From positions 1 through 26,551 of the forward strand of contig JAFXSH010000123.1 of the NCBI GenBank assembly GCA_017525805.1: a stretch of DNA of 26,551 bases, read 5' to 3'. Position numbers and translations under genes: made by a program. Origin of the DNA: Clostridia bacterium (GTDB lineage: Bacteria > Bacillota_A > Clostridia > Christensenellales > Aristaeellaceae). Under the pieces are notes generated by a model that saw only the letters and a list, made by a program, of their open reading frames with translations, was not told the DNA's origin and ran no database searches. Positions 6,957 through 14,455 of this stretch are shown piece after piece. Each line of letters begins with the position of its first letter. The first letter of the stretch is position 1.

Positions 6957-7913
6957 ATGCGTTGGATTTCTCCCTATTATGAGGATGGCACTTGGCTGCG
7001 GGGCAACTTTCACACCCATACGGACGTATCGGACGGCAGCCACACCCTGGAGGAAGCGGCGGAAAATTATTTCCGCGTCTGCCACACCAAGGCGTCCCCC
7101 TGGATGGATTACCGTTTCCTGGCCATTACCGACCACACCACCACCGGCAAAAAGGAAATGTACCGGCCCATCGAAAACACCGACCCGGACGAAAAATGCA
7201 TCCTGATCGAAGGGCGTGAGGATTCCTATGGCCATCACATCCTGGGCATCGGCTGCCGCATGACCTTCCAGGAGGACATCATCCAGAAGAACCACATGGA
7301 TTATACCCTGGAGGATTACCAGCGCGTGATCGACGAGATCATCAAGGACGGCGGCATCGCCATCCTGGCCCATCCCCATTGGCGCTACGCCGATTATTTC
7401 TCCAGCGAAATGACCGCGAAATTAGAGCGGTACACCGCCATCGAAATCATCAACGGCGACCTGTATTCCGGCCCCGGCCATCTGGCCACCGACGTGTGGG
7501 ACGCCGCCCTGACCGCCGGGAAGCGCGTATGGGCCACCGGCAACGACGATTTCCATTCCGTTCGGGATATGCACAACGCCTGGAACATGGCGCTGGTGAA
7601 GGAAGAAACCAAGGAAGGCGTGCTGGACGCCCTGCGCCACGGCAGCCTGTACGTTTCCAGCGGCGCGGTTTTTGAGCGCCTGTATACGGACGGCGACTGG
7701 ATCGTGGCGGAATGCCACCACGATTCCCTTTTCGATCTGCCGGAAAAGACCTTCCGCTTTATCGGCCAGGGCGGCCAGCTGCGCCAGCTGCAAATGGGCA
7801 AAGGAAAAACCGCCGCCTATAAGTATCAGGGCGACGAACAGTATATCCGGGTGGAGATGTGCTTGAGCTGGGGCATGGCCGCGTTCTCCCAGCCCTTCTT
7901 CCCGGAGAAATAA
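6957..7913 (+). CDS. PHP-domain metal-dependent phosphoesterase
   Basis: This 318-residue protein has the PHP metal-binding motifs in order: NFHTHTDVSDGS (H19, H21), ITDHTT (D59, H60), IEGRE (E85), LAHPHW (H139) and TGNDDFH (D198, H200). PHP proteins hydrolyse phosphate esters with two or three metal ions. This one is a stand-alone type, and its substrate is unknown. The C-terminal 100 residues are probably a beta-rich accessory region. The ATG at 6957 has AAAGGAGG 7 nt upstream and lies 14 bp after the glycosidase stop, so the two form an operon. A longer upstream frame overlapping the glycosidase gene is a shadow. With the metallophosphoesterase across the control region, two unrelated phosphoesterases flank one sugar transporter. 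Confidence 0.88.
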   Translation: MRWISPYYEDGTWLRGNFHTHTDVSDGSHTLEEAAENYFRVCHTKASPWMDYRFLAITDHTTTGKKEMYRPIENTDPDEKCILIEGREDSYGHHILGIGCRMTFQEDIIQKNHMDYTLEDYQRVIDEIIKDGGIAILAHPHWRYADYFSSEMTAKLERYTAIEIINGDLYSGPGHLATDVWDAALTAGKRVWATGNDDFHSVRDMHNAWNMALVKEETKEGVLDALRHGSLYVSSGAVFERLYTDGDWIVAECHHDSLFDLPEKTFRFIGQGGQLRQLQMGKGKTAAYKYQGDEQYIRVEMCLSWGMAAFSQPFFPEK

Positions 7914-7920
7914 ATCAATC

Positions 7921-8070
7921 TGGGGGAAACCTCTCTTTTGAATTGCATCGCACGGCCTGCGCTTCGCTTACCCGCGCTTCCGTTCTATGTCACTTGTTTT
8001 GTGCCGCGCCACGCGGCTAAACCCGCGTGGCTATTGATCGGTTTCCCCCAGACCCCCTTCCGGGAAAACC
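7921..8070. repeat. Intergenic inverted-repeat element, copy A
   Basis: TGGGGGAAACC at 7921-7931 is mirrored by GGTTTCCCCCA at 8040-8050. The right end continues into GACCCCCTTCCGGGAAAACC. The interior has a GC-rich hairpin (GCCACGCGG with CCCGCGTGGC, about 8008-8032). The same boundary sequences occur in the short element at 18514-18575, so this is one family. It lies between two convergent genes and no coding frame is supported. The rest of 7914-8108 holds nothing else I can name. Confidence 0.55.
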
Positions 8071-8108
8071 GCAAAAACCGTGTAATGCCGGTTAATTAGC
8101 AACAATTG

Positions 8109-9392
8109 TTACATGCTGAGGAAATCTACCGCTTTCTCCACGAACTCGCTGAAAATGGAGTTGGCCCAGGCGAACCAGGGGCGGGAGAACTGTTTCGGGT
8201 CGTCCTTGTGTACGCCCTCGTGCATGAGCAGGGTACCGGCGTCCATGTTTTCCAGCATATCCGCCAGGGCGCGGATCTCTTCCCCGTTTTCCGATGTCAG
8301 GCCCTGGATGCACAGGGAAATGGGCCAGATATAGTCCGGCGGCGTGTGGGGGCTGCCGATGCCCTGGGCGCGGGCCCCGGCGTAATAATAAGGATTGGCC
8401 GGGCTGAGCAGCATGCGGCGGGTGTTCTGGTACACAGGGTCATCCGCCGGAACGCAGCCCAAATAGGGCAGGCTGAGCAGGCTGGGCACGTTGGCGTCGT
8501 CCATGAACACGGCGTTTCCCAAGCCGTCCACCTCGTAGGCGTACACTGGCCCGAACCCCGGCTGCTCAAAAACGGCGTATTGCTTGAGGCCCGCCTGAAT
8601 CTGCTCCCGCAGCGCCCGGGCGCGGGCGGCGAGTGCCGTTTCGGGCAGGAGCGCGTCAAAGATTTCTTCCATCTGCTGCAAAGACCGGGCGGCGAAGAAA
8701 TTGGCCGGGATCAGGTAGCCGTAGGTGCACGCGTCGTCACTGGGGCGGAAACCGCTCCAGGTCATGCCGGTATAGGATACCGGCGCGCCTTGGCCGTCAT
8801 GGGAAAGCGTATCGGTGGGGCGGCGGCAGTTTCGGCGGAAATAGTAGGGCGATTGTTCCATATGCCGCTGCTCCGTTTCCCAAACGGTAAGAATTTGTTT
8901 TGCGGCCCGCAAAAACGTTTCATCGCACCAGGAACCGTCCCCTGTGTTTTTCCAAAAATGATAGGCCAATCGGATGGGATAGCACAGGGAATCCACCTCG
9001 TATTTGCGTTCCCAGATCCAGGGCCGCGCCTCCTCCGTCCAGCTGGTATCGTCCAGGTGGTTGCGGCGGTCGTTGGCCTCCCGGTTGAAAGCGTTGGCGT
9101 AGGGGTCCAGCACAATATACTGAAACTGCCGCTCCATGAGGCCCAAAATCGCCTTTCGCACTTCCTCGTATTTCCCGGCGTGGGGCACGTAATGGTACAC
9201 CTGGGCAGAGGAATCCCGCAGCCACATGGCGGGAATGTCCCCCGTGACCAGGAACACCGTGCCGTCCGCGCGCTGGAGCGTGGTGTCCCAGGTGCTGCGG
9301 AAACAGTTCCGGTACATGCCCGCCAGCTTATTTTTTCCCATCCCCGTGAGTTTTTCGTAAACAGGTTTCGTCGCTTCCTCCAGCCAATCCAT
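8109..9392 (-). CDS. GH125 exo-alpha-1,6-mannosidase
   Basis: This 427-residue enzyme should remove terminal alpha-1,6-linked mannose from oligomannosides by an inverting mechanism. The family signatures are clear: GDIPAMWLRDSSAQV at 51-65, WSGFRPSDDAC at 212-222, YGYLIPANFFA, MDDANVPSLLSLPYLG at 298-312, and the C-terminal MHEGVHKDDP and FSRPWFAWANS. D220 and E392 line up with the catalytic acid and base reported for the Clostridium perfringens GH125 enzyme (Asp220, Glu393). Length matches the family. There is no signal peptide, so short mannosides would have to be imported. The ATG at 9392 follows GGGGGAGG by about 10 nt. The gene stands alone on the minus strand and converges with the PHP gene. 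Confidence 0.93.
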   Translation of the reverse strand: MDWLEEATKPVYEKLTGMGKNKLAGMYRNCFRSTWDTTLQRADGTVFLVTGDIPAMWLRDSSAQVYHYVPHAGKYEEVRKAILGLMERQFQYIVLDPYANAFNREANDRRNHLDDTSWTEEARPWIWERKYEVDSLCYPIRLAYHFWKNTGDGSWCDETFLRAAKQILTVWETEQRHMEQSPYYFRRNCRRPTDTLSHDGQGAPVSYTGMTWSGFRPSDDACTYGYLIPANFFAARSLQQMEEIFDALLPETALAARARALREQIQAGLKQYAVFEQPGFGPVYAYEVDGLGNAVFMDDANVPSLLSLPYLGCVPADDPVYQNTRRMLLSPANPYYYAGARAQGIGSPHTPPDYIWPISLCIQGLTSENGEEIRALADMLENMDAGTLLMHEGVHKDDPKQFSRPWFAWANSIFSEFVEKAVDFLSM

Positions 9393-9423
9393 GGCGCTTT
9401 TCCTCCCCCGCGTTTTTTCTTTT

Positions 9424-9452
9424 ACTATATCAGATTGTTTCCCGGTTTTCCA
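9424..9452 (-). promoter_or_regulatory. Possible promoter of the GH125 gene
   Basis: On the minus strand TGGAAA (9452-9447), a 17-nt spacer and TATAGT (9429-9424) match the sigma-A pattern at 4 and 5 of 6 positions. The start would be about 30 nt upstream of the coding region. Confidence 0.35.
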
Positions 9453-9528
9453 GCTTTTTGGGGAATTATGCTGGTATATTTTATAAGAAATCGTTTTTAT
9501 TCATGTATCGCCATGTGACAGAAGGGCA

Positions 9529-9582
9529 CGCTGGGGCCTCCGCGGCCCCAGACCCCGCGGCAAGGGACTTCATCCCTTGCAT
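9529..9582. repeat. Two adjacent GC-rich hairpins
   Basis: CTGGGGCC and GGCCCCAG (9530-9550) form a perfect 8-bp stem. About ten bases later GCAAGGGA and TCCCTTGC form a second 8-bp stem with loop CTTCA. A related GGGGATTTCATCCCC hairpin occurs in the element at 16643-16670. The neighbouring stretches 9453-9528 and 9583-9657 carry no gene or motif I can support. Confidence 0.5.
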
Positions 9583-9657
9583 CCCAGTAGGCGAAATTAC
9601 AAGCTGGGGAGAACCCGAAAACTTCCGCCTGTTGCCTGGGGCTACGGAATATAGAGA

Positions 9658-9785
9658 GCTTCTGGCCCAAGAAAGCCGGGAAAATCCCCAGGGGGAAAGC
9701 TCGCTTTCCCCTAAGGGATTATTCCCCGGCTTTCCCCGGATGCTTCGCATCCGGGTTGGCGGCTTTCAGCCGCCGGGCCAGAAGC
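9658..9785. other. 128-nt four-way-junction (cloverleaf-like) fold
   Basis: An outer 11-bp perfect stem, GCTTCTGGCCC (9658-9668) with GGGCCAGAAGC (9775-9785), encloses three hairpins. The first is a nested arm: AAAGCCGGG/CCCGGCTTT (9672-9680, 9725-9733), then AATCCC/GGGATT, then GGGGAAAGC/GCTTTCCCC (9692-9711). The second is CCCGGATGC/GCATCCGGG (9735-9755). The third is GGCGGCT/AGCCGCC (9758-9774). The hairpins are packed almost without spare bases. It could be a structured RNA or a palindromic mobile element. No promoter could be assigned, so the strand is unknown. Confidence 0.5.
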
Positions 9786-9883
9786 ACAACGGCGTCAAGC
9801 TTGGCCGTTCTCTCCATGTAACAGCGGGAAATTGCGTGTTCACCGTATCAAGCTTGTTCCGCAGGAGTGGGGTCCAGGGACGA

Positions 9884-10022
9884 ACCTCGGACGACCGCCT
9901 GTGGCGGAAGTATCGTCCGAGGTGAGATCAACCGAAAGGAAGCAATCTCCCCATGAAGGGGAGTTGCGACCTTTGAGGTTGCGGAGATTCACCTCCCTGG
10001 TAGGGTGCGGGGCAACGCCCCG
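9884..10022 (+). promoter_or_regulatory. Hairpin-rich leader upstream of the MFS/rhamnosidase operon
   Basis: The stretch holds ACCTCGGACGA/TCGTCCGAGGT (9884-9894, 9913-9923) with an inner CCGCC/GGCGG; then a GCAA..CTCCCC/GGGGAGTTGC stem near 9943-9968 whose left arm could instead pair with GGAGATT near 9984; and finally GCGGGGC/GCCCCGC (about 10008-10022), 37 nt before the MFS start codon. Competing pairings are what a leader that controls translation or termination would show. It does not match any riboswitch I recognise, including the T-box core. Confidence 0.35.
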
Positions 10023-10058
10023 CCGGTATGTGAAAAACATGAAAGGAACAGAAGGGCC

Positions 10059-11261
10059 ATGCGGCGCTATACGAAAACCGAGCTTCGCTTGCTGATCGCC
10101 TGCTTTTCGGCGTATACGGCGGCTTATATCTCGCGGTGCAATCTTTCGCCCTCCCTGGACGCCATCGCCGCAGCCTTTGGCATCGGCGCCGCCCAGGCGG
10201 GGCTGCTGCCCACGTGCTTTGCCATTCCGTATGCCGCCGGGCAGGTCATATCCGGCCTGCTGGCGGACCGCTTTCCCGCGCCGCGGCTCATGTTGATCGG
10301 ACTGTTGGGCTCGGCGGCGGTCAATTTGGCGTTTTCGTGCTGCCCCTATTTTCCGCTGCTGGCGGCGCTTTGGTTTGTGAACGGGCTTTTTCAGTCCATG
10401 ATCTGGACGCCCATCATGCGCGTCCTGGCCGTTCATTTCCGGGACGAGGTGCGGGGCCACGCCGCGTTTTTTATGTCCCTGACCCTGATCTTCGGCTACC
10501 TGCTGGCGTGGGCGCTGTCGGGCCTGCTCACCACCCTGTTCAATTGGCGGGTGGCGTTCCTGGTGTCTGGCCTGGTCACGGTGGCGGTGGCGGTGCCCTC
10601 CGTTCTCGGCTTGAAGGGCGCGGACGTCAGCTTCCAGGCGCAGCCCAAGGAGCAGGCCGGGGAACGGGCGCCGGTGCGCCAATTGCTGCTGGGAACGAAC
10701 CTTATGCTGCTGATGGTCTGCTGCTTTGCCAACGGGTATGTGCGCGACAGCATCACCTATTGGGCCGCCAAGCTGCTCATGGATACCCAGGGCATTGATT
10801 TGGGCAGCGCGGTGGGGATCATCCTGATCATCCCCTGCGTCAATTTCCTGGGCATCCGCATGGGGCAAAAAGCGTATCAGCGCACGGGAAGCAACCTGTA
10901 TCTTTCCTCGGGCATTCTGTTTTCCGTGTGCACCGTGCTGTGCGTGGCGCTGGGGCCTGTGGCAAGGGGGAGCTTTGTGGGCTGCGTCGTGATCCTGGTG
11001 CTGATTTCCGCTATGTGCTATGGGCTGAATCCGCTGCTGACCACCCTGATGCCCATGCTGTACTGCCATCTGAACCGGGTGGCGCTGGCGGCGGGCATCT
11101 TAGATGCCATGATCTACGTGGGAAGCGCTTTTTCCGGGGTTTTCGCCGGGTTCCTGTCGGATCGTTTCGGCTGGGAGGCGGTGTTCCTTTCCTGGGCCGC
11201 GCTCAGTCTGATTGGCGTACTGGCGCTGGAAGGCGCCCGGCGGCTGGCAAATCGGTCATGA
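10059..11261 (+). CDS. MFS transporter, sugar-phosphate/organophosphate permease-like
   Basis: This 400-residue protein has about 12 membrane segments. It opens with ISRCNLSPSLDAIAAAFGI and then AGLLPTCFAIPYAAGQVISG, LADRF and PRLMLIG, which match the GlpT/UhpT-like (OPA) branch of the major facilitator superfamily: the RCNLS motif and the segment-2/3 loop DRF. It should move a small sugar-derived solute by proton symport or exchange. It lies 19 bp before the rhamnosidase gene and is probably its transport partner, so a rhamnoside or released sugar is a reasonable substrate guess. The ATG at 10059 is preceded by AAAGGA at 11 nt and GAAGGG at 2 nt; an upstream in-frame ATG at 10005 lies within the leader hairpin and is less likely. 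Confidence 0.85.
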   Translation: MRRYTKTELRLLIACFSAYTAAYISRCNLSPSLDAIAAAFGIGAAQAGLLPTCFAIPYAAGQVISGLLADRFPAPRLMLIGLLGSAAVNLAFSCCPYFPLLAALWFVNGLFQSMIWTPIMRVLAVHFRDEVRGHAAFFMSLTLIFGYLLAWALSGLLTTLFNWRVAFLVSGLVTVAVAVPSVLGLKGADVSFQAQPKEQAGERAPVRQLLLGTNLMLLMVCCFANGYVRDSITYWAAKLLMDTQGIDLGSAVGIILIIPCVNFLGIRMGQKAYQRTGSNLYLSSGILFSVCTVLCVALGPVARGSFVGCVVILVLISAMCYGLNPLLTTLMPMLYCHLNRVALAAGILDAMIYVGSAFSGVFAGFLSDRFGWEAVFLSWAALSLIGVLALEGARRLANRS

Positions 11262-11280
11262 ACGAAAGGGGTAACAGAAG

Positions 11281-13632
11281 ATGAAGTTTTCCGAGCGTTT
11301 TATCAAGGCCACCCAGGACATGTGCGATTTTGAACATCACGTTCCCGCGCCGTACCTGCGGAAAACGTTTGTACTGGACATGGAGCCCAAGCAGGCGGAA
11401 ATCACCATTTGCGGCCTCGGGTTTTATGAACTGTACGTCAACGGGAAGAACGTCACCAAGGGCCCCCTGGCCCCTTATATCAGCAACCCGGACGACGTGT
11501 GCTTCTACGACCATTACGATCTTTCCGGCCTGCTGAAAAAGGGGAAAAATGCCCTCGGGATCATCTTGGGCAATGGGTTCCGCAACGCTTTCGGCGGCTT
11601 CGTGTGGGATTTTGACAAGGCAGCCTGCCGGGGCGTGCCCACGGCGGCCCTGTGCCTGGAGGCAAAGAATGGGGAAAAGGTTTTTGAAATGGAAGCGGAC
11701 GAATCCTTCCGCGTCCATCCATCGCCCATTCTGTTTGACGACGAGCGGATGGGCTGCCGGTACGACGCGCGAAAGGAAATCCCGGATTGGAGCATGCCGG
11801 ATTTTGACGATCGCTTTTGGGAACACGCCCTGCCGGAAAAGAGACCCCGGGGGATGGCGAAACTGTGCGAAGCGGAGCCCATCGCGGTGACGGAGGAATT
11901 AAAACCGGTCAGCGTCACGTATCACGGGGAAATGCCCTATTGCTATGAAAGCATGAAAAACGACGCCGCGCCGCTGCGGGACGCTGTGGCCTATCGGGCG
12001 TATGTGTACGATTTCGGCGTGAACGGCGCGGGCGTGACCCGGCTGCATATCAAAAACAGCGCGCCGGGGCAAAGGATCATTGTCCGCCACGCGGAAGATT
12101 TGGTGCACGGGGATGTATCCGTCAATTCCACGATCTTCCTGCGCAAAAACACGACGAAGCAGTATATCGAGTACGGACAGACCGACGTGTATGTCTGCAA
12201 GGGCGGGGACGAAACGTTCACGCCGGTATTTACATACGACGGCTTCCGTTACGCCATCGTGGAGGGTCTTACCAAAGAACAGGCCACCGAGGACGCAATT
12301 ACGTTCCTGGTCATGAATTCCGATCTGAAAGAGCGGGCGGGCTTCTTCTGCTCCGACCCCATGCTCAACCAATTGCAGGCATGCGCCCGGCGGTCGGACC
12401 TGTCGAACTTTTACTATTTTCCCACGGACTGCCCCCACCGGGAAAAGAACGGCTGGACGGGGGACGCCTCCGTGTCGGCGGAGCACATGCTGCTGAACCT
12501 CAAGGCGGAAAAGAGCCTGCGGGAATGGCTGCTGAACATCCGCCTTTCCCAGCGGGCGGACGGCGCGCTGCCGGGCATCGTGCCCACGGGCGGCTGGGGC
12601 TTTGCCTGGGGCAACGGCCCGGCGTGGGACAGCGTGTGCGTGAACCTGCCCTATTATCTCTACCGTTATACGGGGAATAAAGAAATCATCGCCGAAAACG
12701 CGGCCATGATCCTGCGGTATTTGTTTTATATCTCCGGCAGGCGCGACGAACGGGGCCTGATCGCCGTGGGCCTCGGGGACTGGCTGGACCCCTTCCAAAA
12801 GGAGCGGGGAAGCATCGCGTCCCCCCTGTGGGTGACGGACAGCGCCGTGATCCATGACATTTCCCAAAAAGCCGCTTTCCTGTTCGCGCAAATCGGCCTG
12901 ACCAAGGAAGCCGATTACGCGGAGGCTTTTGCTAAGGAAATGCGATGCAGCTTCCGAAAGCACCTGATCGACCCCGAAACCATGACGGTGGCGGGGGATT
13001 GCCAGACTTCCCAGGCGTTAGCGCTTGAAGTGGGCCTGTTTGACGAAGAAGAACTGCCCACCGCCCGGAATCGTTTGGTGGAAATCATTCACCGGGACGG
13101 GGATGTGAACGCCTGTGGGATGATCGGCCTGCGGTACGTTTACCACGCCCTCGTCCACGCCGGGGAAGCGGACTTAGCCTATCGGCTGATCACCTCTGCT
13201 TCCCGCTCCTGCTACGGGTACTGGATGACCCACGGGGCCACCTCCCTCTGGGAATGCTTCCCCGATTTGGCCGTCGGCACGGAGGGCTCCAAAAACCATC
13301 ATTTCATGGGCGATATATCCAGCCTGTTCATTCAGGAATTTGCTGGCCTGAAACCGAATCCATGTTTTGAAGGCCCCGATACCTATGAGATTTCGCCGCA
13401 ATTCATAAAGGGTCTTGATTGGGCGGAAGCGCATTATCACGCGCCCCGCGGTACAATCACCGTCCGATGGGAAAGGACGGAAAACGGCGTTATCCTCCGC
13501 GTATCCGTGCCCAAGGAAGCCAAGGGCAGGCTGATCCTGCCGCAAGGGTACGCGTTCCAGGATCACGAAAAAGAAAAACGCCTGGAAAACCTTTGCGGCG
13601 AATTGGTTTTCCAGGCGGAAGCGGCGCGGTAA
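11281..13632 (+). CDS. GH78-type alpha-L-rhamnosidase
   Basis: This 783-residue enzyme should release terminal alpha-L-rhamnose by an inverting mechanism. An N-terminal beta-sandwich (about 1-200, with FYELYVNGKNVTKGPLAPY at about 48-66) is followed by a second beta domain. The (alpha/alpha)6 catalytic barrel starts near 350 and a C-terminal beta domain follows. The catalytic signature DCPHREKNGWTGDA (383-396) gives D383, E388 and D395, and SLWECFP gives E658, the likely general base. The spacing in the first motif, REKNGW, is one residue shorter than the classical RDERLGW form, which marks a subfamily. There is no signal peptide. The ATG is 19 bp behind the MFS gene and AAAGGGG provides the ribosome site, so the two form an operon. 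Confidence 0.9.
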   Translation: MKFSERFIKATQDMCDFEHHVPAPYLRKTFVLDMEPKQAEITICGLGFYELYVNGKNVTKGPLAPYISNPDDVCFYDHYDLSGLLKKGKNALGIILGNGFRNAFGGFVWDFDKAACRGVPTAALCLEAKNGEKVFEMEADESFRVHPSPILFDDERMGCRYDARKEIPDWSMPDFDDRFWEHALPEKRPRGMAKLCEAEPIAVTEELKPVSVTYHGEMPYCYESMKNDAAPLRDAVAYRAYVYDFGVNGAGVTRLHIKNSAPGQRIIVRHAEDLVHGDVSVNSTIFLRKNTTKQYIEYGQTDVYVCKGGDETFTPVFTYDGFRYAIVEGLTKEQATEDAITFLVMNSDLKERAGFFCSDPMLNQLQACARRSDLSNFYYFPTDCPHREKNGWTGDASVSAEHMLLNLKAEKSLREWLLNIRLSQRADGALPGIVPTGGWGFAWGNGPAWDSVCVNLPYYLYRYTGNKEIIAENAAMILRYLFYISGRRDERGLIAVGLGDWLDPFQKERGSIASPLWVTDSAVIHDISQKAAFLFAQIGLTKEADYAEAFAKEMRCSFRKHLIDPETMTVAGDCQTSQALALEVGLFDEEELPTARNRLVEIIHRDGDVNACGMIGLRYVYHALVHAGEADLAYRLITSASRSCYGYWMTHGATSLWECFPDLAVGTEGSKNHHFMGDISSLFIQEFAGLKPNPCFEGPDTYEISPQFIKGLDWAEAHYHAPRGTITVRWERTENGVILRVSVPKEAKGRLILPQGYAFQDHEKEKRLENLCGELVFQAEAAR

Positions 13633-13642
13633 AGACGCCGCT
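13620..13642. terminator. Hairpin between convergent genes
   Basis: AGCGGCG (13620-13626) and CGCCGCT (13636-13642) form a 7-bp stem over the last codons of the rhamnosidase, only a few bases from the pgsA stop. No good T run follows on either strand, so it is at best a weak two-way terminator. Confidence 0.3.
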
Positions 13643-13643
13643 G

Positions 13644-14228
13644 TTATTGCACCGCGTTTTTCTCTTTTTCCTTAGCTTCCCGATACAGGCCGATGGCCTG
13701 CTTCATGTAAAAGCCCAAGGCGCACAGCGTCAGCGCCACGCCCAGCCACAAAAGCAGGGTATGCACGGGAAAGCCGAAGGTTTTCAGCAGCCATTCATGG
13801 AAGAAGCAGGAAATCAAGGCGCATACCACCGTGGCCTGGGCGATCTTGCCGATCCATTTGGAATAAACCACCACCTGATGCTTATACAGGATCAGCCCGC
13901 CGGTGACCATGGTGGCTTCTTTTGCCAAGATAATGGCCAGCGCGGCCCAGGGGGCGATGCCCTTGATGGCCAGGGAGGTCATCATGCTGATCACCATCAG
14001 CTTGTCGGCTAGAGGGTCCATGAGCTTGCCGAAATCGGTGATCAGATCGAATTTCCGGGCGATGTACCCGTCGGCGATGTCCGTCAGGCTGGCGATTACG
14101 AACACCGCCAGGGCGATATAGAGCTGATCGGTCATCATAAAATACCAGAAAACCGGAATCAGCGCCATGCGCAGCATGGTAAGCACATTGGGAACGTTCC
14201 AGATTTTTTGCTTCTTTTTCTCTGTCAT
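13644..14228 (-). CDS. pgsA: CDP-diacylglycerol--glycerol-3-phosphate 3-phosphatidyltransferase
   Basis: This 194-residue membrane enzyme joins CDP-diacylglycerol and glycerol-3-phosphate to make phosphatidylglycerophosphate, the first committed step to phosphatidylglycerol and cardiolipin. The full CDP-alcohol transferase signature is present: DIADGYIARKF, eight residues to G, then KLMDPLAD, which fits D-x2-DG-x2-AR-x8-G-x3-D-x3-D. The LMDPLADK form and NVPNVLTMLRMALIP start are typical of PgsA. Five or six membrane segments are visible. I chose the ATG at 14228, with GGGAG about 10 nt upstream; a longer frame reaches 14300 but would begin inside the promoter. The tail YREAKEKEKN is charged and cytoplasmic. 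Confidence 0.93.
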   Translation of the reverse strand: MTEKKKQKIWNVPNVLTMLRMALIPVFWYFMMTDQLYIALAVFVIASLTDIADGYIARKFDLITDFGKLMDPLADKLMVISMMTSLAIKGIAPWAALAIILAKEATMVTGGLILYKHQVVVYSKWIGKIAQATVVCALISCFFHEWLLKTFGFPVHTLLLWLGVALTLCALGFYMKQAIGLYREAKEKEKNAVQ

Positions 14229-14282
14229 GGCAGTATCTCCCGTATCATCCAAGCATGGTAAAAGCAGAACGCTTTCTTCAGT

Positions 14283-14311
14283 ATTATAGCATTTCCACAT
14301 CGTTTTTTCAA
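14283..14311 (-). promoter_or_regulatory. Sigma-A promoter of pgsA
   Basis: On the minus strand TTGAAA (14311-14306), a 17-nt spacer and a perfect TATAAT (14288-14283) form a strong promoter. Transcription should start near 14276, about 48 nt before the start codon. Confidence 0.7.
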
Positions 14312-14345
14312 TCCGGATTCAGGCCCCAAAATTTGTTTCCGGCTA

Positions 14346-14375
14346 TTGACGAAACCCAGGCGGCGCAACTATAAT
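14346..14375 (+). promoter_or_regulatory. Sigma-A promoter of hppA
   Basis: TTGACG (14346-14351) is followed after 18 nt by a perfect TATAAT (14370-14375); a second overlapping TATAAT follows at 14375-14380. The leader would be about 74 nt. It is divergent from the pgsA promoter with 34 bp between the -35 boxes. Confidence 0.7.
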
Positions 14376-14455
14376 ATAATATGGGACGGGATGGGGAACT
14401 TCGTTGTTTTTCCATCCCTCAAACGATTTATTCTATTGATCGGAGGCGGCCTCAT

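Noticed and set aside
9529..9785. tRNA gene, prompted by the cloverleaf-like shape
   Set aside because: The stems have the wrong lengths, and no TTCRANNC T-loop, anticodon arm or CCA end can be placed.
9458..9925. 155-codon plus-strand frame across the hairpin region
   Set aside because: It reads straight through nested palindromes, lacks a ribosome site and has no protein-like pattern; the region is better explained as structured non-coding DNA.
9958..10022. T-box riboswitch in the MFS leader
   Set aside because: AGGGTG near 10001 recalls the T-box core, but the required TGGNACCGCG and a specifier loop are missing, and the downstream genes are not amino-acid related.
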